Part shown: positions 9,108-17,596 of the stretch, in pieces
Numbering within the stretch: the first letter of the stretch is position 1
How the letters are laid out: every line of letters begins with the position of its first letter
Source of the DNA: Gammaproteobacteria bacterium
Lineage (GTDB): Bacteria > Pseudomonadota > Gammaproteobacteria > Pseudomonadales > Pseudomonadaceae
NCBI GenBank assembly: GCA_018816095.1
Contig: JAHIWP010000024.1
Location: 19,891 to 83,890 of the forward strand
DNA length: 64,000 nucleotides
Direction of reading: 5' to 3'
Translations under genes and position numbers: made by a program
Notes under the pieces: model-generated
The model's database searches: none
Seen by the model: the letters and a program-made list of their open reading frames with translations, nothing else
What the model was told of the DNA's origin: nothing

Positions 9108-9129
9108 CGAGCGCGCAGCTGCGCGCTCG
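9108..9129. terminator. 22-bp perfect palindrome after fliT
   Basis: A perfect inverted repeat centred on the AGCT at 9117-9120 (CGAGCGCGC on the left arm, GCGCGCTCG on the right), starting 8 bases after the fliT stop. It probably marks the end of the flagellar chaperone transcript. The T-run is poor, so an operator role cannot be excluded. Confidence 0.5.
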
Positions 9130-9222
9130 CATGATCTTCTGCTTTACCCCTCATGTATCTGTATGTTTTTCGAGCAAGTTTCAGGTGGTTTGCTGAGAAT
9201 TTGGAAAGCGCACGCCATAAAA

Positions 9223-9271
9223 TTGACATTGAACAATAAATTGACTTTACTACCGGCGCAAATACCGGCGC
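9223..9271 (+). promoter_or_regulatory. Putative fleQ promoter region with direct repeats
   Basis: A consensus -35 TTGACA lies at 9223-9228, with only a weak -10 (around 9247-9252, TTACTA). Right behind it TACCGGCGC occurs twice with a 12-base period (9251-9259 and 9263-9271). In P. aeruginosa fleQ is transcribed by sigma-70 and repressed by Vfr and AmrZ; which protein, if any, binds these repeats is unknown. Confidence 0.35.
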
Positions 9272-9329
9272 TAGGGCGAGTTGTATTGGGCGGCGGGTGT
9301 GTTTTTCACTCCAGGATCAGAAATTAATT

Positions 9330-10802
9330 ATGTGGCGTGAAACAAAAATTCTCCTGATTGACGATAACTGTGAGCGCCGGCGTGACTTGGCGGTCATTCT
9401 GAATTTTCTGGGTGAAGACCACATAGCCTGTGACAGCCAGAGCTTTCAGCAGGTTGTTGCAGGCCTGGAGTCGAGCCGTGAAGTGCTCAGCGTGCTGCTG
9501 GGCGACATTACCGCCAAGGGCGGTGTGTTGGGTATGCTGAAGCAGTTGGCTGAGTGGGATGAGTTCTTACCGACGCTATTGCTTGACGAGCAAGTGGCTG
9601 CCGAGTGGCCAGAAGAGCAGCGCCGTAGTGTGCTGGCCTGCCTAGAAATGCCGCTGAGCTACAACAAGTTGCTCGACTCGTTGCACCGCGCTCAGGTGTA
9701 CCGCGAAATGTATGACCAGGCTCGTGAGCGTGGTCGTCAGCGCGAGACCAATTTGTTCCGTAGTTTGGTCGGTACCAGCCGGGCTATTCAGCATGTTCGG
9801 CAGATGATGCAGCAGGTAGCCGATACTGAGGCCAGCGTACTGATTCTGGGTGAGTCGGGTACCGGCAAAGAAGTCGTCGCGCGTAACCTGCATTACCATT
9901 CCAAGCGCCGTGAAGGTCCTTTTGTGCCAGTCAACTGCGGGGCGATTCCTGCCGAGTTGCTGGAGAGCGAGTTGTTCGGTCACGAGAAGGGCGCGTTTAC
10001 CGGCGCGATCACTACCCGTGCTGGGCGCTTCGAGCTGGCCAGTGGCGGCACGCTGTTTCTCGATGAAATCGGTGACATGCCGCTGCCCATGCAGGTGAAG
10101 CTGCTGCGCGTATTGCAGGAGCGTACCTTTGAGCGAGTGGGCAGCAACAAAACCCAGAATGCCGATGTGCGGATCATTGCTGCTACGCACAAGAACCTTG
10201 AGCAGATGATCGAGGCCGGCAGCTTCCGTGAAGACCTGTATTACCGCCTCAACGTATTCCCGATCGAAATGGCCCCGTTGCGTGAGCGCATTGAGGACAT
10301 TCCCTTGCTGATGAATGAGTTGATCTCACGTATGGAGTTCGAGAAGCGTGGCTCCATTCGCTTTAACTCGGCGGCCATTATGTCGCTGTGTCAGCATGAC
10401 TGGGCGGGCAACGTGCGCGAGCTGGCCAACCTGGTCGAGCGCATGGCTATCATGCATCCCTACGGCGTGATTGGCGTGGGTGAGCTGCCGAAGAAGTTCC
10501 GCCATGTCGATGATGAAGACGAGCACATGGTGGCCAGCCTGCGCGATGACATTGATGAGCGCGCCGGGCTGATCTCAGGTTTGCCGGGTGTGAGTTCGAC
10601 GGCGATGCTGCCGCCAGAAGGCCTGGACCTAAAGGATTACTTGGGCAACCTGGAGCAGGGCTTGATCCAGCAGGCGTTGGATGATGCCAATGGAGTGGTT
10701 GCACGTGCCGCGGAGCGCTTGCGTATTCGCCGCACCACCCTGGTCGAGAAGATGCGTAAATACGGCATGAGCCGGCGTGATGACGAGGGGCAGGACGACT
10801 GA
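9330..10802 (+). CDS. fleQ: FleQ, sigma-54-dependent master regulator of flagella and c-di-GMP receptor
   Basis: 490 residues, the exact length of P. aeruginosa FleQ. The start is the ATG at 9330 ([13 protein letters not shown]), the known FleQ N-terminus. The divergent receiver-like domain spans residues 1-~125. The AAA+ domain has Walker A GESGTGKE near residue 175, the sigma-54 contact GAFTGA near 220 and Walker [11 protein letters not shown] Fis-type HTH ends the protein ([20 protein letters not shown]). It activates flagellar class II promoters with RpoN and controls exopolysaccharide genes; ATPase activity is inhibited by c-di-GMP and FleN. It sits alone between fliT and fleSR, with its own terminator. 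Confidence 0.97.
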   Translation: MWRETKILLIDDNCERRRDLAVILNFLGEDHIACDSQSFQQVVAGLESSREVLSVLLGDITAKGGVLGMLKQLAEWDEFLPTLLLDEQVAAEWPEEQRRSVLACLEMPLSYNKLLDSLHRAQVYREMYDQARERGRQRETNLFRSLVGTSRAIQHVRQMMQQVADTEASVLILGESGTGKEVVARNLHYHSKRREGPFVPVNCGAIPAELLESELFGHEKGAFTGAITTRAGRFELASGGTLFLDEIGDMPLPMQVKLLRVLQERTFERVGSNKTQNADVRIIAATHKNLEQMIEAGSFREDLYYRLNVFPIEMAPLRERIEDIPLLMNELISRMEFEKRGSIRFNSAAIMSLCQHDWAGNVRELANLVERMAIMHPYGVIGVGELPKKFRHVDDEDEHMVASLRDDIDERAGLISGLPGVSSTAMLPPEGLDLKDYLGNLEQGLIQQALDDANGVVARAAERLRIRRTTLVEKMRKYGMSRRDDEGQDD

Positions 10803-10851
10803 GGTTTTTTACCCGCGTTCGTCAGTGACTTGGCGTTTGCTCAACCAATAG

Positions 10852-10888
10852 AGCCGAAGGTTTGACGCAACCTTCGGCTTTGTTTTTT
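10852..10888 (+). terminator. Rho-independent terminator of fleQ
   Basis: AGCCGAAGGTT (10852-10862) pairs perfectly with AACCTTCGGCT (10869-10879), and a T-rich tract (TTGTTTTTT) follows. Confidence 0.92.
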
Positions 10889-10916
10889 AAATAATTGATT
10901 TAAAAAAATATTTTTT

Positions 10917-10933
10917 CCGGCACGGGTATTGCT
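10917..10933 (+). promoter_or_regulatory. Sigma-54 (RpoN) promoter of fleSR
   Basis: GG at 10919-10920 and GC at 10931-10932 with exactly 10 bases between, inside CCGGCACGGGTATTGCT. The -12 TTGCT is consensus and the -24 has CGGCACG for TGGCACG. This agrees with the known FleQ/RpoN control of fleSR. It lies 53 bases before the fleS start codon. Confidence 0.85.
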
Positions 10934-10985
10934 ATCTCTCTTGCAACTGACTGTCTTATGACGGCTCGCTGCGCGAGAGAGACCC

Positions 10986-12197
10986 ATGAACGCCAACCTG
11001 CAACGCCCCCAAGATTCTGACGAGCCCGCCGCACCTGTTGAGCAGGCCAGCCGTGCCGGCCTCGAACAGACGTTTGCCTTGTTTAACCAGATGTCGACCC
11101 AGCTCAACGCCTCCTACAGCATGTTGGAAGCGCGGGTAACCGAGCTTAAAGGTCAGCTGGCGTTGGTCAGTGCCCAGCGCATGCAGGAGTTGGCCGAGAA
11201 GGAGCGACTGGCTAACCGCTTGCAGAGCTTGCTGGATTTATTGCCCGGCGGCGTGATCGTGATTGATGGTCAAGGTGTGGTGCGTGAGGCCAATCCGGTG
11301 GCGCGTAATCTGTTGGGCCGGCCGTTGGTTGGCATGTTGTGGCGCGAAGTCATCGCCCGCAACTTTGCCCCGCGTAAAGACGATGGTCATGAAATCTCCC
11401 TTAAAGATGGCCGGCGCTTGTCGATTGCCACCCGTTCATTGCACGCCGAACCGGGCCAGCTGGTGTTGCTCACCGACCTGACAGAAACCCGGCGCTTACA
11501 GGATCAACTGTCCCGCCATGAGCGTTTGTCTGCCTTGGGGCGCATGGTGGCATCGCTGGCGCATCAGATTCGTACGCCGCTTTCCGCCGCCTTGCTTTAT
11601 GCCAGCCATCTCACTGAGCAGGTGCTGCCGGCTGAACAGCAACAGCGTTTTGCCGGTCGCCTGAAAGAGCGCCTGCACGAGCTGGAACACCAGGTGCGTG
11701 ACATGCTGGTCTTCGCCCGTGGCGAATTACCTTTACCGGATCGTTTGGCTCCCACCGCGCTGTTTGATGCGCTGCGGCGCGCCGCCGAGCCGCATGTGTT
11801 GGGTATGCAGGTGCGCTGGCAGTGCGACAGCCGTGTCGGTGAGTTGCTGTGTAACCGCGACACTCTGGTCGGCACAGTGCTCAACCTGATCGAGAACGCG
11901 ATTCAAGCGGGCGGCCGTGAAGCACAGTTGAAAGTTCACCTGTATCAGCGCGGTGAGACTGTGCGGCTGTGCATCAGTGACAACGGCCCGGGCATCGACA
12001 GCGCGACGCTGGCCCGGCTTGGCGAACCCTTCTTCACCACTAAAACCACCGGTACTGGGCTTGGCTTGGCTGTGGTCAAGGCTGTGGCGCGTGCCCATCA
12101 AGGCGACGTACAGCTGCGCTCGCGGCCTGGGCGTGGTACCTGCGCCATTATTACCTTGCCGCTACTCGGTGCTGTGCACCCTTTGATTCAGGAGTAA
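10986..12197 (+). CDS. fleS: FleS, cytoplasmic sensor histidine kinase for flagellar class III genes
   Basis: 403 residues without membrane segments. An N-terminal coiled coil (~20-75) is followed by a PAS domain (LLDLLPGGVIVIDGQGVVRE onward, ~80-165). The HisKA motif LAHQIRTPLSAAL puts the phospho-histidine at 193. The ATPase domain has LNLIENAIQ (N box), DNGPGID and GTGLGLAV. It phosphorylates FleR, the gene 6 bases downstream, to activate hook and basal-body genes. It is preceded by a sigma-54 promoter. The input signal is not known for the family. Confidence 0.96.
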   Translation: MNANLQRPQDSDEPAAPVEQASRAGLEQTFALFNQMSTQLNASYSMLEARVTELKGQLALVSAQRMQELAEKERLANRLQSLLDLLPGGVIVIDGQGVVREANPVARNLLGRPLVGMLWREVIARNFAPRKDDGHEISLKDGRRLSIATRSLHAEPGQLVLLTDLTETRRLQDQLSRHERLSALGRMVASLAHQIRTPLSAALLYASHLTEQVLPAEQQQRFAGRLKERLHELEHQVRDMLVFARGELPLPDRLAPTALFDALRRAAEPHVLGMQVRWQCDSRVGELLCNRDTLVGTVLNLIENAIQAGGREAQLKVHLYQRGETVRLCISDNGPGIDSATLARLGEPFFTTKTTGTGLGLAVVKAVARAHQGDVQLRSRPGRGTCAIITLPLLGAVHPLIQE

Positions 12198-12203
12198 TTC
12201 CCC

Positions 12204-13610
12204 ATGGCGAGCAAAATTCTGTTGGTCGAGGATGACCGCTCATTGCGCGAGGCATTGGCCGATACCCTGGCGTTGGGCGGACATGATTACCGCGCGGTCG
12301 ATTGCGCCGAAACAGCGTTGCTGGCGATTGCCGAGGAGTCCTTTGGCCTAGTAGTGAGTGACGTCAACATGCCCGGCATGGATGGCCACCAGCTGCTGGC
12401 GCAGATTCGCCAGCGTCAGCCGCAATTGCCGGTGCTGTTGATGACCGCATTCGGCGCGGTTGAGCGCGCTGTGGATGCCATGCGCCAGGGGGCCGCGGAT
12501 TATCTGGTCAAGCCGTTTGAGCCTAAGGCCTTGTTGAACCTGGTGGATCGGCATGCTTTAGGGCGAGTTGCAGCCAGCGAGCAGGATGGACCGGTCGCCG
12601 TAGAACCGGCCAGCGTGCAACTGCTGGCCTTGGCCACGCGGGTGGCGCAGAGCGATTCCACGGTGTTGATCACCGGTGAGTCGGGCACCGGTAAAGAGGT
12701 GCTGGCGCGCTTTATTCATCAGCAGTCGCCACGTGCGAGCAAACCCTTTATCGCCATCAACTGCGCGGCAATCCCGGACAACATGCTCGAAGCCACGCTA
12801 TTTGGGCATGAAAAGGGCGCGTTTACCGGGGCGATTGCCAGTGCACCGGGTAAGTTCGAGTTGGCCGAGGGCGGCACGATTTTGCTCGACGAAATTTCGG
12901 AAATGCCGCTGGGCTTGCAAGCCAAGCTGTTGCGCGTGCTGCAGGAGCGCGAGGTAGAGCGGGTGGGCGCGCGTAAGCCGATCACCTTGGATATTCGTGT
13001 GCTAGCCACCAGCAACCGTGACCTGGCCGCAGAAGTGGCAGCAGGGCGCTTCCGAGAGGATCTTTACTATCGCTTGTCGGTGTTCCCACTGGCTTGGCAG
13101 CCGCTGCGTGAGCGCCCGGCGGACATCGTGCCGCTGGCCGAACGTCTGCTGGCCAAGTACGTGAAGAAAATGAATCACGCGCCGATTCGTCTTTCTCCGC
13201 AAGCGCAGATGAGTCTGACCTGCTACGGCTGGCCGGGTAACGTGCGTGAACTGGATAACGCCATTCAGCGCGCGTTGATCCTGCAACAAGGTGGCTTGAT
13301 TCAGCCGCAGGATCTCTGCCTGCAGGCGCCGATCGGTTCTGCGCCACTACCGAGTGCGCTACCGTTGTTTGCCGTGCCGAGTGACAACGCGTCGGTGTCA
13401 TTCGAGGCGCCAGTGGCAGATTCCGGCGCCTTGGGTGATGACCTGCGGCGTCATGAATTTCAGATGATTATCGACACCCTGCGTGCCGAGCGTGGCCGGC
13501 GTAAAGAAGCGGCCGAGCGCCTGGGCATCAGCCCACGGACGCTGCGCTACAAGCTGGCGCAGATGCGCGATGCGGGGATGGATGTGGAAGGCTACCTGTT
13601 TGCCAGTTAG
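12204..13610 (+). CDS. fleR: FleR, sigma-54-dependent response regulator of class III flagellar genes
   Basis: 468 residues. Receiver domain with phospho-acceptor Asp53 in VSDVNMPGMDG. The AAA+ domain carries [14 protein letters not shown] and ILLDEISEMPL. A Fis-type HTH closes the protein (KEAAERLGISPRTLRYKLAQ). It works with FleS and RpoN. Translation starts at an ATG 6 bases behind the fleS stop, so the pair is cotranscribed. The gene ends at a hairpin repeat facing the convergent lapD. Confidence 0.96.
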   Translation: MASKILLVEDDRSLREALADTLALGGHDYRAVDCAETALLAIAEESFGLVVSDVNMPGMDGHQLLAQIRQRQPQLPVLLMTAFGAVERAVDAMRQGAADYLVKPFEPKALLNLVDRHALGRVAASEQDGPVAVEPASVQLLALATRVAQSDSTVLITGESGTGKEVLARFIHQQSPRASKPFIAINCAAIPDNMLEATLFGHEKGAFTGAIASAPGKFELAEGGTILLDEISEMPLGLQAKLLRVLQEREVERVGARKPITLDIRVLATSNRDLAAEVAAGRFREDLYYRLSVFPLAWQPLRERPADIVPLAERLLAKYVKKMNHAPIRLSPQAQMSLTCYGWPGNVRELDNAIQRALILQQGGLIQPQDLCLQAPIGSAPLPSALPLFAVPSDNASVSFEAPVADSGALGDDLRRHEFQMIIDTLRAERGRRKEAAERLGISPRTLRYKLAQMRDAGMDVEGYLFAS

Positions 13611-13653
13611 GTCAGCTGAAACCTGATACTGCTGAGTAGTCCGGCTACGGCCT

Positions 13654-13678
13654 GTAGCCCGGATTACATCCGGGCTAC
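13654..13678. terminator. Hairpin repeat between convergent fleR and lapD
   Basis: GTAGCCCGGA (13654-13663) and TCCGGGCTAC (13669-13678) form a perfect 10-bp stem with a 5-base loop. A partial copy of the motif (GTAGTCCGGCTAC) lies just before it. GTAGCCCGGAT-type hairpins are a common intergenic repeat in pseudomonads and probably act as a bidirectional terminator here. Confidence 0.65.
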
Positions 13679-13686
13679 GACTCTGA

Positions 13687-15636
13687 TTATTCCTTCCACG
13701 GCATCGGTGCGCCAAGTAGGCGGCCCATGGCGCCGTAAAGTCCCAGCTCTTTTAGCACCGCAAGCTCGCCTTCGGTTTCCACCATCTCGGCAATCAACGG
13801 CAGGTCGATGCTGTTTGTGGCGCGGAATACTGCTTCGATAAACATGCGCTTGTCGCTTTCTTGGTCGATCGCGCGGATATAGGTGCCATCCAGTTTCAGG
13901 TAGGCCAGGCCCAGGTGGGTGAGGTTGCCGATTAGGCTAAAGCGCCCGCCGAAATGCTGCAGACCCAAGCTGAAACCGCTGTCGCGGATGGCCTGGCTGA
14001 GGGCTTCCAGTTCGGCTGCTGGCGGCAGATGGCGTTCGTCCACTTCAAAGGTCAGTAGGCTGGCTTGCTGCGGATGCTGCTTGAGAATTTCAACGATGCG
14101 CTTGAGTGTGGCGCTGTCGTGCAGGGTGGCTGCTGACAGGCTCAGCGCGAGGGGCGCAGCATGCTGGCTCAGGTGCGCGAGGCTGTGTTCGAGCATCGCC
14201 AGGTCAAAGCGTGCGGTCCAGCCGAGGCGTTCAATCCAAGGCAGAAAACGCCCAGCGGCAATCGCTTCTCCATGCGGGTCAAGCAGGCGCGCCAGCACCT
14301 TGTGGTGCAGCAACTGGTTACGGTCAGCGCATTGCACGACGGGTTGGAAATACAGCTGCAACTTACGCTGGTTCAGTGCATCGTCGATCCAGGTGCGCCA
14401 GTCATGCAAGCCCTGAGTCGCTTGGGCCTGGTAATCGTCCAGGCGCACCCAGTGAAGGCTTGGGTCGTTTTGTGTTTGCGCCAGGGCCTGGTCGGCACGG
14501 CTAATGACTTGGTTGGCTTCTTCACCGGGACGAAATGCGCCAATGCCAATGTGCGCCACCGGTGTGCAGTCACTGGCGCCAGTCTGGCGCAGGTTCTCCA
14601 GGCCGCTGTGCAGTTCGCCAGCGAGCAGTTCGGCTTCGTCACGGCCAATGCCTGGGACCAGCAGGCTGAATTCGCCGCCTCGGCTGCGTGAGGCCAGCCA
14701 GTCTGCACGGCTGTTCTGCTCAAGTAGACGCTTGAGTAACTCGCCGATGGCGGCAATCAGCGCGTCAGTTTTCTGGCCACCTAAGCGCTGATTGAGCCCG
14801 GCCAGGTCGTTGACCCGCAGCAGGAACAGATAGCCTTCAGCATTTTGTTCGTGGAGCGCCAGTTGGTTGGCCAGGCGGATGTCGAATAAACGGCGGTTGG
14901 CCAGGCCGGTGATGCTGTCTTGGTAGGCTTCTGTGCGCAGTTTTTCGCTGCGTGCGGCTTCTTCGGCGAACAGGGTTTTGAGTTTTTCCACCATCTGGTT
15001 CATAGCCGTGACCACGCGCTTGAGTTCCGGCGTGCGCGGTATGGTGGGCAGGGTAAGGAACTCGCGGCGGGTGATGGCTTGGGCCTGTTGCACCATGTTG
15101 TCCAGTGGGCGCAATTGCGTGCGCAACAGCCAGCCGCCGAGCACCGCGCTGACCAGGCCGCAAATCAGCAGCCAGATCAGGCTACCGATGGCGCTGTCCC
15201 AGAGTTTGGCCAGGGCGAATTGTGGATTACTGAGCACTTCAACCCGTGCGGCCTGTTCCCAGCCGCGCATGATCAAGGCGTCGCCGCCCTGGGGCTGCAG
15301 GTCGACCAGTTGGCTGAACCAGGCCGGCACGCTCTCAGCGCTGGAGTCGCTGCTGCGCCGCTCAACAATCACTTCGTCACCCGGGATGCGCACCACGCGG
15401 ATACTGTTGAAGTAGCCGCTGTCGAAAATCGAGCTGACCATTAGTTCGATCATCGCCGGGTCGTCCGCGTGCGGCGTCATTGATAGCCCCAGCGCCGTCG
15501 CAGCGTCTTGGGCGTGTGAGCGTAACTGGCTGAGCAGTTGCTCGCGTGAGCTTTCCACGCTGGCGATAAAGCTGCCCGTAAAGGCCACCACCAGAAACAG
15601 GCAGATGGCAAGAAACAGCTGCTTGAGTAGAGACAT
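13687..15636 (-). CDS. lapD: LapD-type inner-membrane c-di-GMP receptor with degenerate GGDEF and EAL domains
   Basis: 649 residues. TM1 at 8-28; periplasmic LapD/MoxY-type domain to ~150; TM2 at ~153-172; HAMP (~172-225); GGDEF-like domain with RGGEF in place of GGDEF; EAL-like domain with KVLARL in place of EALxR. Both catalytic motifs are therefore degenerate, as in LapD, which binds but does not make or break c-di-GMP. Trp126 lies where LapD uses a tryptophan (W125 in P. fluorescens) to grip LapG. c-di-GMP binding makes LapD hold LapG so the surface adhesin stays attached. It begins 10 bases after the lapG stop. Confidence 0.92.
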   Translation of the reverse strand: MSLLKQLFLAICLFLVVAFTGSFIASVESSREQLLSQLRSHAQDAATALGLSMTPHADDPAMIELMVSSIFDSGYFNSIRVVRIPGDEVIVERRSSDSSAESVPAWFSQLVDLQPQGGDALIMRGWEQAARVEVLSNPQFALAKLWDSAIGSLIWLLICGLVSAVLGGWLLRTQLRPLDNMVQQAQAITRREFLTLPTIPRTPELKRVVTAMNQMVEKLKTLFAEEAARSEKLRTEAYQDSITGLANRRLFDIRLANQLALHEQNAEGYLFLLRVNDLAGLNQRLGGQKTDALIAAIGELLKRLLEQNSRADWLASRSRGGEFSLLVPGIGRDEAELLAGELHSGLENLRQTGASDCTPVAHIGIGAFRPGEEANQVISRADQALAQTQNDPSLHWVRLDDYQAQATQGLHDWRTWIDDALNQRKLQLYFQPVVQCADRNQLLHHKVLARLLDPHGEAIAAGRFLPWIERLGWTARFDLAMLEHSLAHLSQHAAPLALSLSAATLHDSATLKRIVEILKQHPQQASLLTFEVDERHLPPAAELEALSQAIRDSGFSLGLQHFGGRFSLIGNLTHLGLAYLKLDGTYIRAIDQESDKRMFIEAVFRATNSIDLPLIAEMVETEGELAVLKELGLYGAMGRLLGAPMPWKE

Positions 15637-15646
15637 AAGGTTCCTC

Positions 15647-16339
15647 CTAGCCTTCGCCGATGGCGAAGCCCTCCGTGCGCATTTTTTTCAACAGGTCCTG
15701 CCAGCGTGAGAGTCTTTTGGAGTCGCTCTTCTTGCTGTTGGACCCTGGGAGATACAGCCCCTCGGCATTGAATGCATAGACCGGCAGTAGGTCTTTGCGC
15801 TGCGAGGCGGGCTTTATTTGGTTGATCAAGTTGTCCAGTACCAGCGGCTCGGCGCCGGGGCTGGCGTAGTACGTCAGCACCATGTGCGCCTGGTTGTAGT
15901 TGAGTGCTTTGACGTAGGTGATACGCAGTTTTTCGCTGGGGATGCCGAGGCGGCGCAAGGTGAAATACTTGGCGATGGAATAGTCTTCGCAGTCACCTGC
16001 GCCCTTGACCAGCATTTCCACGGGGGTGGCCCAGTAGTCGTTCTGTTTCCAGACTTTTATGTCGTCGGTAAAGCGAATCTGCCGATTGAAGAAGCGGTTG
16101 ACCTCATTGAGCTTATCCGCCTCGTTGCTGGTGCTGCTGGCCTTGATTTGCGCCTCCCAGGCCAGGATGCGCGGTTTGGCTGAGCCAAGATTGCCGTAGC
16201 GGCTTTCAGCTTTTTGCAGGATGACGCCGAAGTCCCAGTTGGCCAGCGCGCTGGCCAGGCCAATCAGCAGGATGCAGCTGCCCAGCACCGCTCGGTTGAG
16301 GCGCTTGAACCATCCATAAGTAAGCTGACGGAGAGGCAT
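15647..16339 (-). CDS. lapG: LapG-type periplasmic calcium-dependent cysteine protease
   Basis: 230 residues from the ATG at 16339, which has an AAGG site upstream; the frame is open further upstream, but that part does not look like LapG. The N-terminal hydrophobic segment (VLGSCILLIGLASALA) is a secretion signal. The catalytic triad is Cys117 (GDCEDY), His152 (AHMVL) and Asp169 (LVLDN). The spacing of 35 and 17 residues equals that of structurally known LapG. Asp116 and Glu118 sit at the calcium positions. It cleaves the N-terminus of LapA-type adhesins when LapD is not bound to c-di-GMP. Neither the adhesin nor its LapBCE exporter is in this window. Confidence 0.92.
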   Translation of the reverse strand: MPLRQLTYGWFKRLNRAVLGSCILLIGLASALANWDFGVILQKAESRYGNLGSAKPRILAWEAQIKASSTSNEADKLNEVNRFFNRQIRFTDDIKVWKQNDYWATPVEMLVKGAGDCEDYSIAKYFTLRRLGIPSEKLRITYVKALNYNQAHMVLTYYASPGAEPLVLDNLINQIKPASQRKDLLPVYAFNAEGLYLPGSNSKKSDSKRLSRWQDLLKKMRTEGFAIGEG

Positions 16340-16434
16340 GTGCCACGCCTTGGCCGGAGATTGGAGGAGTTTAGGTGCTGCTGTTGATAATTGCCGCGCT
16401 GAATATACCCAATGTAGCCGGGTTTGACCGCTTG

Positions 16435-16833
16435 CTAGCGCTTGCTCAGGGTTTTCTGCCTGAGGATATACAGGCTCACCAGCACCGCACTGGTGAGCAT
16501 AAAAGCCCTGGCCCAGAACAGCGGTACCAGGTAACACGACAGGCCAATGCTCAGCCACATCAGGCTGATGGCGTAGACCTTGCCCTTGAGCGGAATGCCC
16601 TGGCCTTCAAGGTAATCAACAATCCAGGGACCCAGCTTGCGGTGGTTGACCAGCCACAGGTAAAAGCGCTTCGAGCTGCGCATAAAGCAGGCCGCCGCCA
16701 GCAGCAGAAACGGCGTGGTGGGCAGCACTGGGAGAAAGATGCCAATGACCCCCAGTGCCACGCTCAGCCAGCCGATGGCCAGCAACGCGTAGCGGATGGC
16801 CGGGTTGCGCTGCAGCTGAATATCACGCGCCAT
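16435..16833 (-). CDS. YbaN/DUF454 family inner-membrane protein
   Basis: 132 residues with three to four hydrophobic segments: ALLAIGWLSVALGVIGIFLP, TPFLLLAAACFMRSS, and a C-terminal pair (LMWLSIGLSCYLVPLF, then FMLTSAVLVSLYIL). The LPVLPTTPFLLLAA signature is the DUF454 hallmark. Function is unknown; in E. coli ybaN lies near DNA-repair genes. It is transcribed away from recQ, just behind the YecA-like gene, with 9 bases between the two frames. Confidence 0.88.
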   Translation of the reverse strand: MARDIQLQRNPAIRYALLAIGWLSVALGVIGIFLPVLPTTPFLLLAAACFMRSSKRFYLWLVNHRKLGPWIVDYLEGQGIPLKGKVYAISLMWLSIGLSCYLVPLFWARAFMLTSAVLVSLYILRQKTLSKR

Positions 16834-16842
16834 CGCGCGTGC

Positions 16843-17430
16843 TTAGTGCTGGCGGGGCTTCAGTAGGGCAGGTTTTTCTTCCGGTGCATTGCACAGCAGG
16901 AAGAGGGCGGTCAGTAGCTCGGGGATTTGCTCGACCATGCTGTCAACCAGGTCGCGATCGCTGGCGATTTCTTCGAACTCGGGCTGTTCGTCGAACAGGC
17001 CGGAGGCGACCATGATCGGCAGTAGCAGTTCACTGACTTCATCTTCAGCGTCGTCAAACCACACGGCTTCACGCAGGAATACCCCTTCCATAAAGCCAAT
17101 GCACCAGCCGCGCAGGTCGGAGTCGTCCGGCTCATCGCCGAGGTCCAATTCGCACGGTACGTCTGGCTCATCATCACTGGCCAGCTGGCGGGCGATATGG
17201 CTTTGCAGTTGGATCAGGGTGGCTTCGATCTCTTCGCGCTCGGCATCACTGCGGTAATGCGGCGGCTCGGAGAACAGCGCGTCAATCCATTCGCGCTCAG
17301 GCACTTTTTCCGGGCAAATCGACAGGGCTGTCAGGTAGCCGTGGGCGGCGATGTAGTCCAGGGCCTCATCATGCAGCTCATCAGCATCGAGGAAGGCTTG
17401 CAGGCGGGAGAGTTGCTCGGCGAAGGACAT
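16843..17430 (-). CDS. YecA/UPF0149 family protein
   Basis: 195 residues, very acidic, soluble and helical. The central GWCIGFMEGVFLREAVW motif is typical of UPF0149 (YecA/YgfB). Unlike many YecA proteins it lacks the C-terminal cysteine-rich SEC-C zinc motif. Biochemical function is unknown; the YgfB branch has been linked to gene regulation in P. aeruginosa. It is the first gene of the minus-strand pair that runs divergently from recQ. Confidence 0.85.
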   Translation of the reverse strand: MSFAEQLSRLQAFLDADELHDEALDYIAAHGYLTALSICPEKVPEREWIDALFSEPPHYRSDAEREEIEATLIQLQSHIARQLASDDEPDVPCELDLGDEPDDSDLRGWCIGFMEGVFLREAVWFDDAEDEVSELLLPIMVASGLFDEQPEFEEIASDRDLVDSMVEQIPELLTALFLLCNAPEEKPALLKPRQH

Positions 17431-17565
17431 CGGGGGCTACCTTGAAAGAGTAAACGAGGCTGGATTCTAGTCTAGAGCGACCCTAGCGGCCATAGCCGCA
17501 GGCCGCGGGCGGTGAAAATCAGATCAAACTCCGCCACTGCTGCGCGTGCGCATCCGGCACTTGCG

Positions 17566-17571
17566 TATAAT
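17566..17571 (+). promoter_or_regulatory. Possible -10 element for recQ
   Basis: A perfect TATAAT lies 25 bases before the recQ ATG, but no good -35 stands at 16-18 bases, so this is only a candidate. Confidence 0.35.
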
Positions 17572-17596
17572 GCGCAGCTCGTTTCGGAGACCCTTC

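Noticed and set aside
13687-15636. Active diguanylate cyclase or phosphodiesterase in LapD
   Set aside because: RGGEF replaces GGDEF and KVL replaces EAL, so catalysis is unlikely.
16340-16558. Longer start for lapG
   Set aside because: The extra 73 residues precede the secretion signal and do not match LapG.
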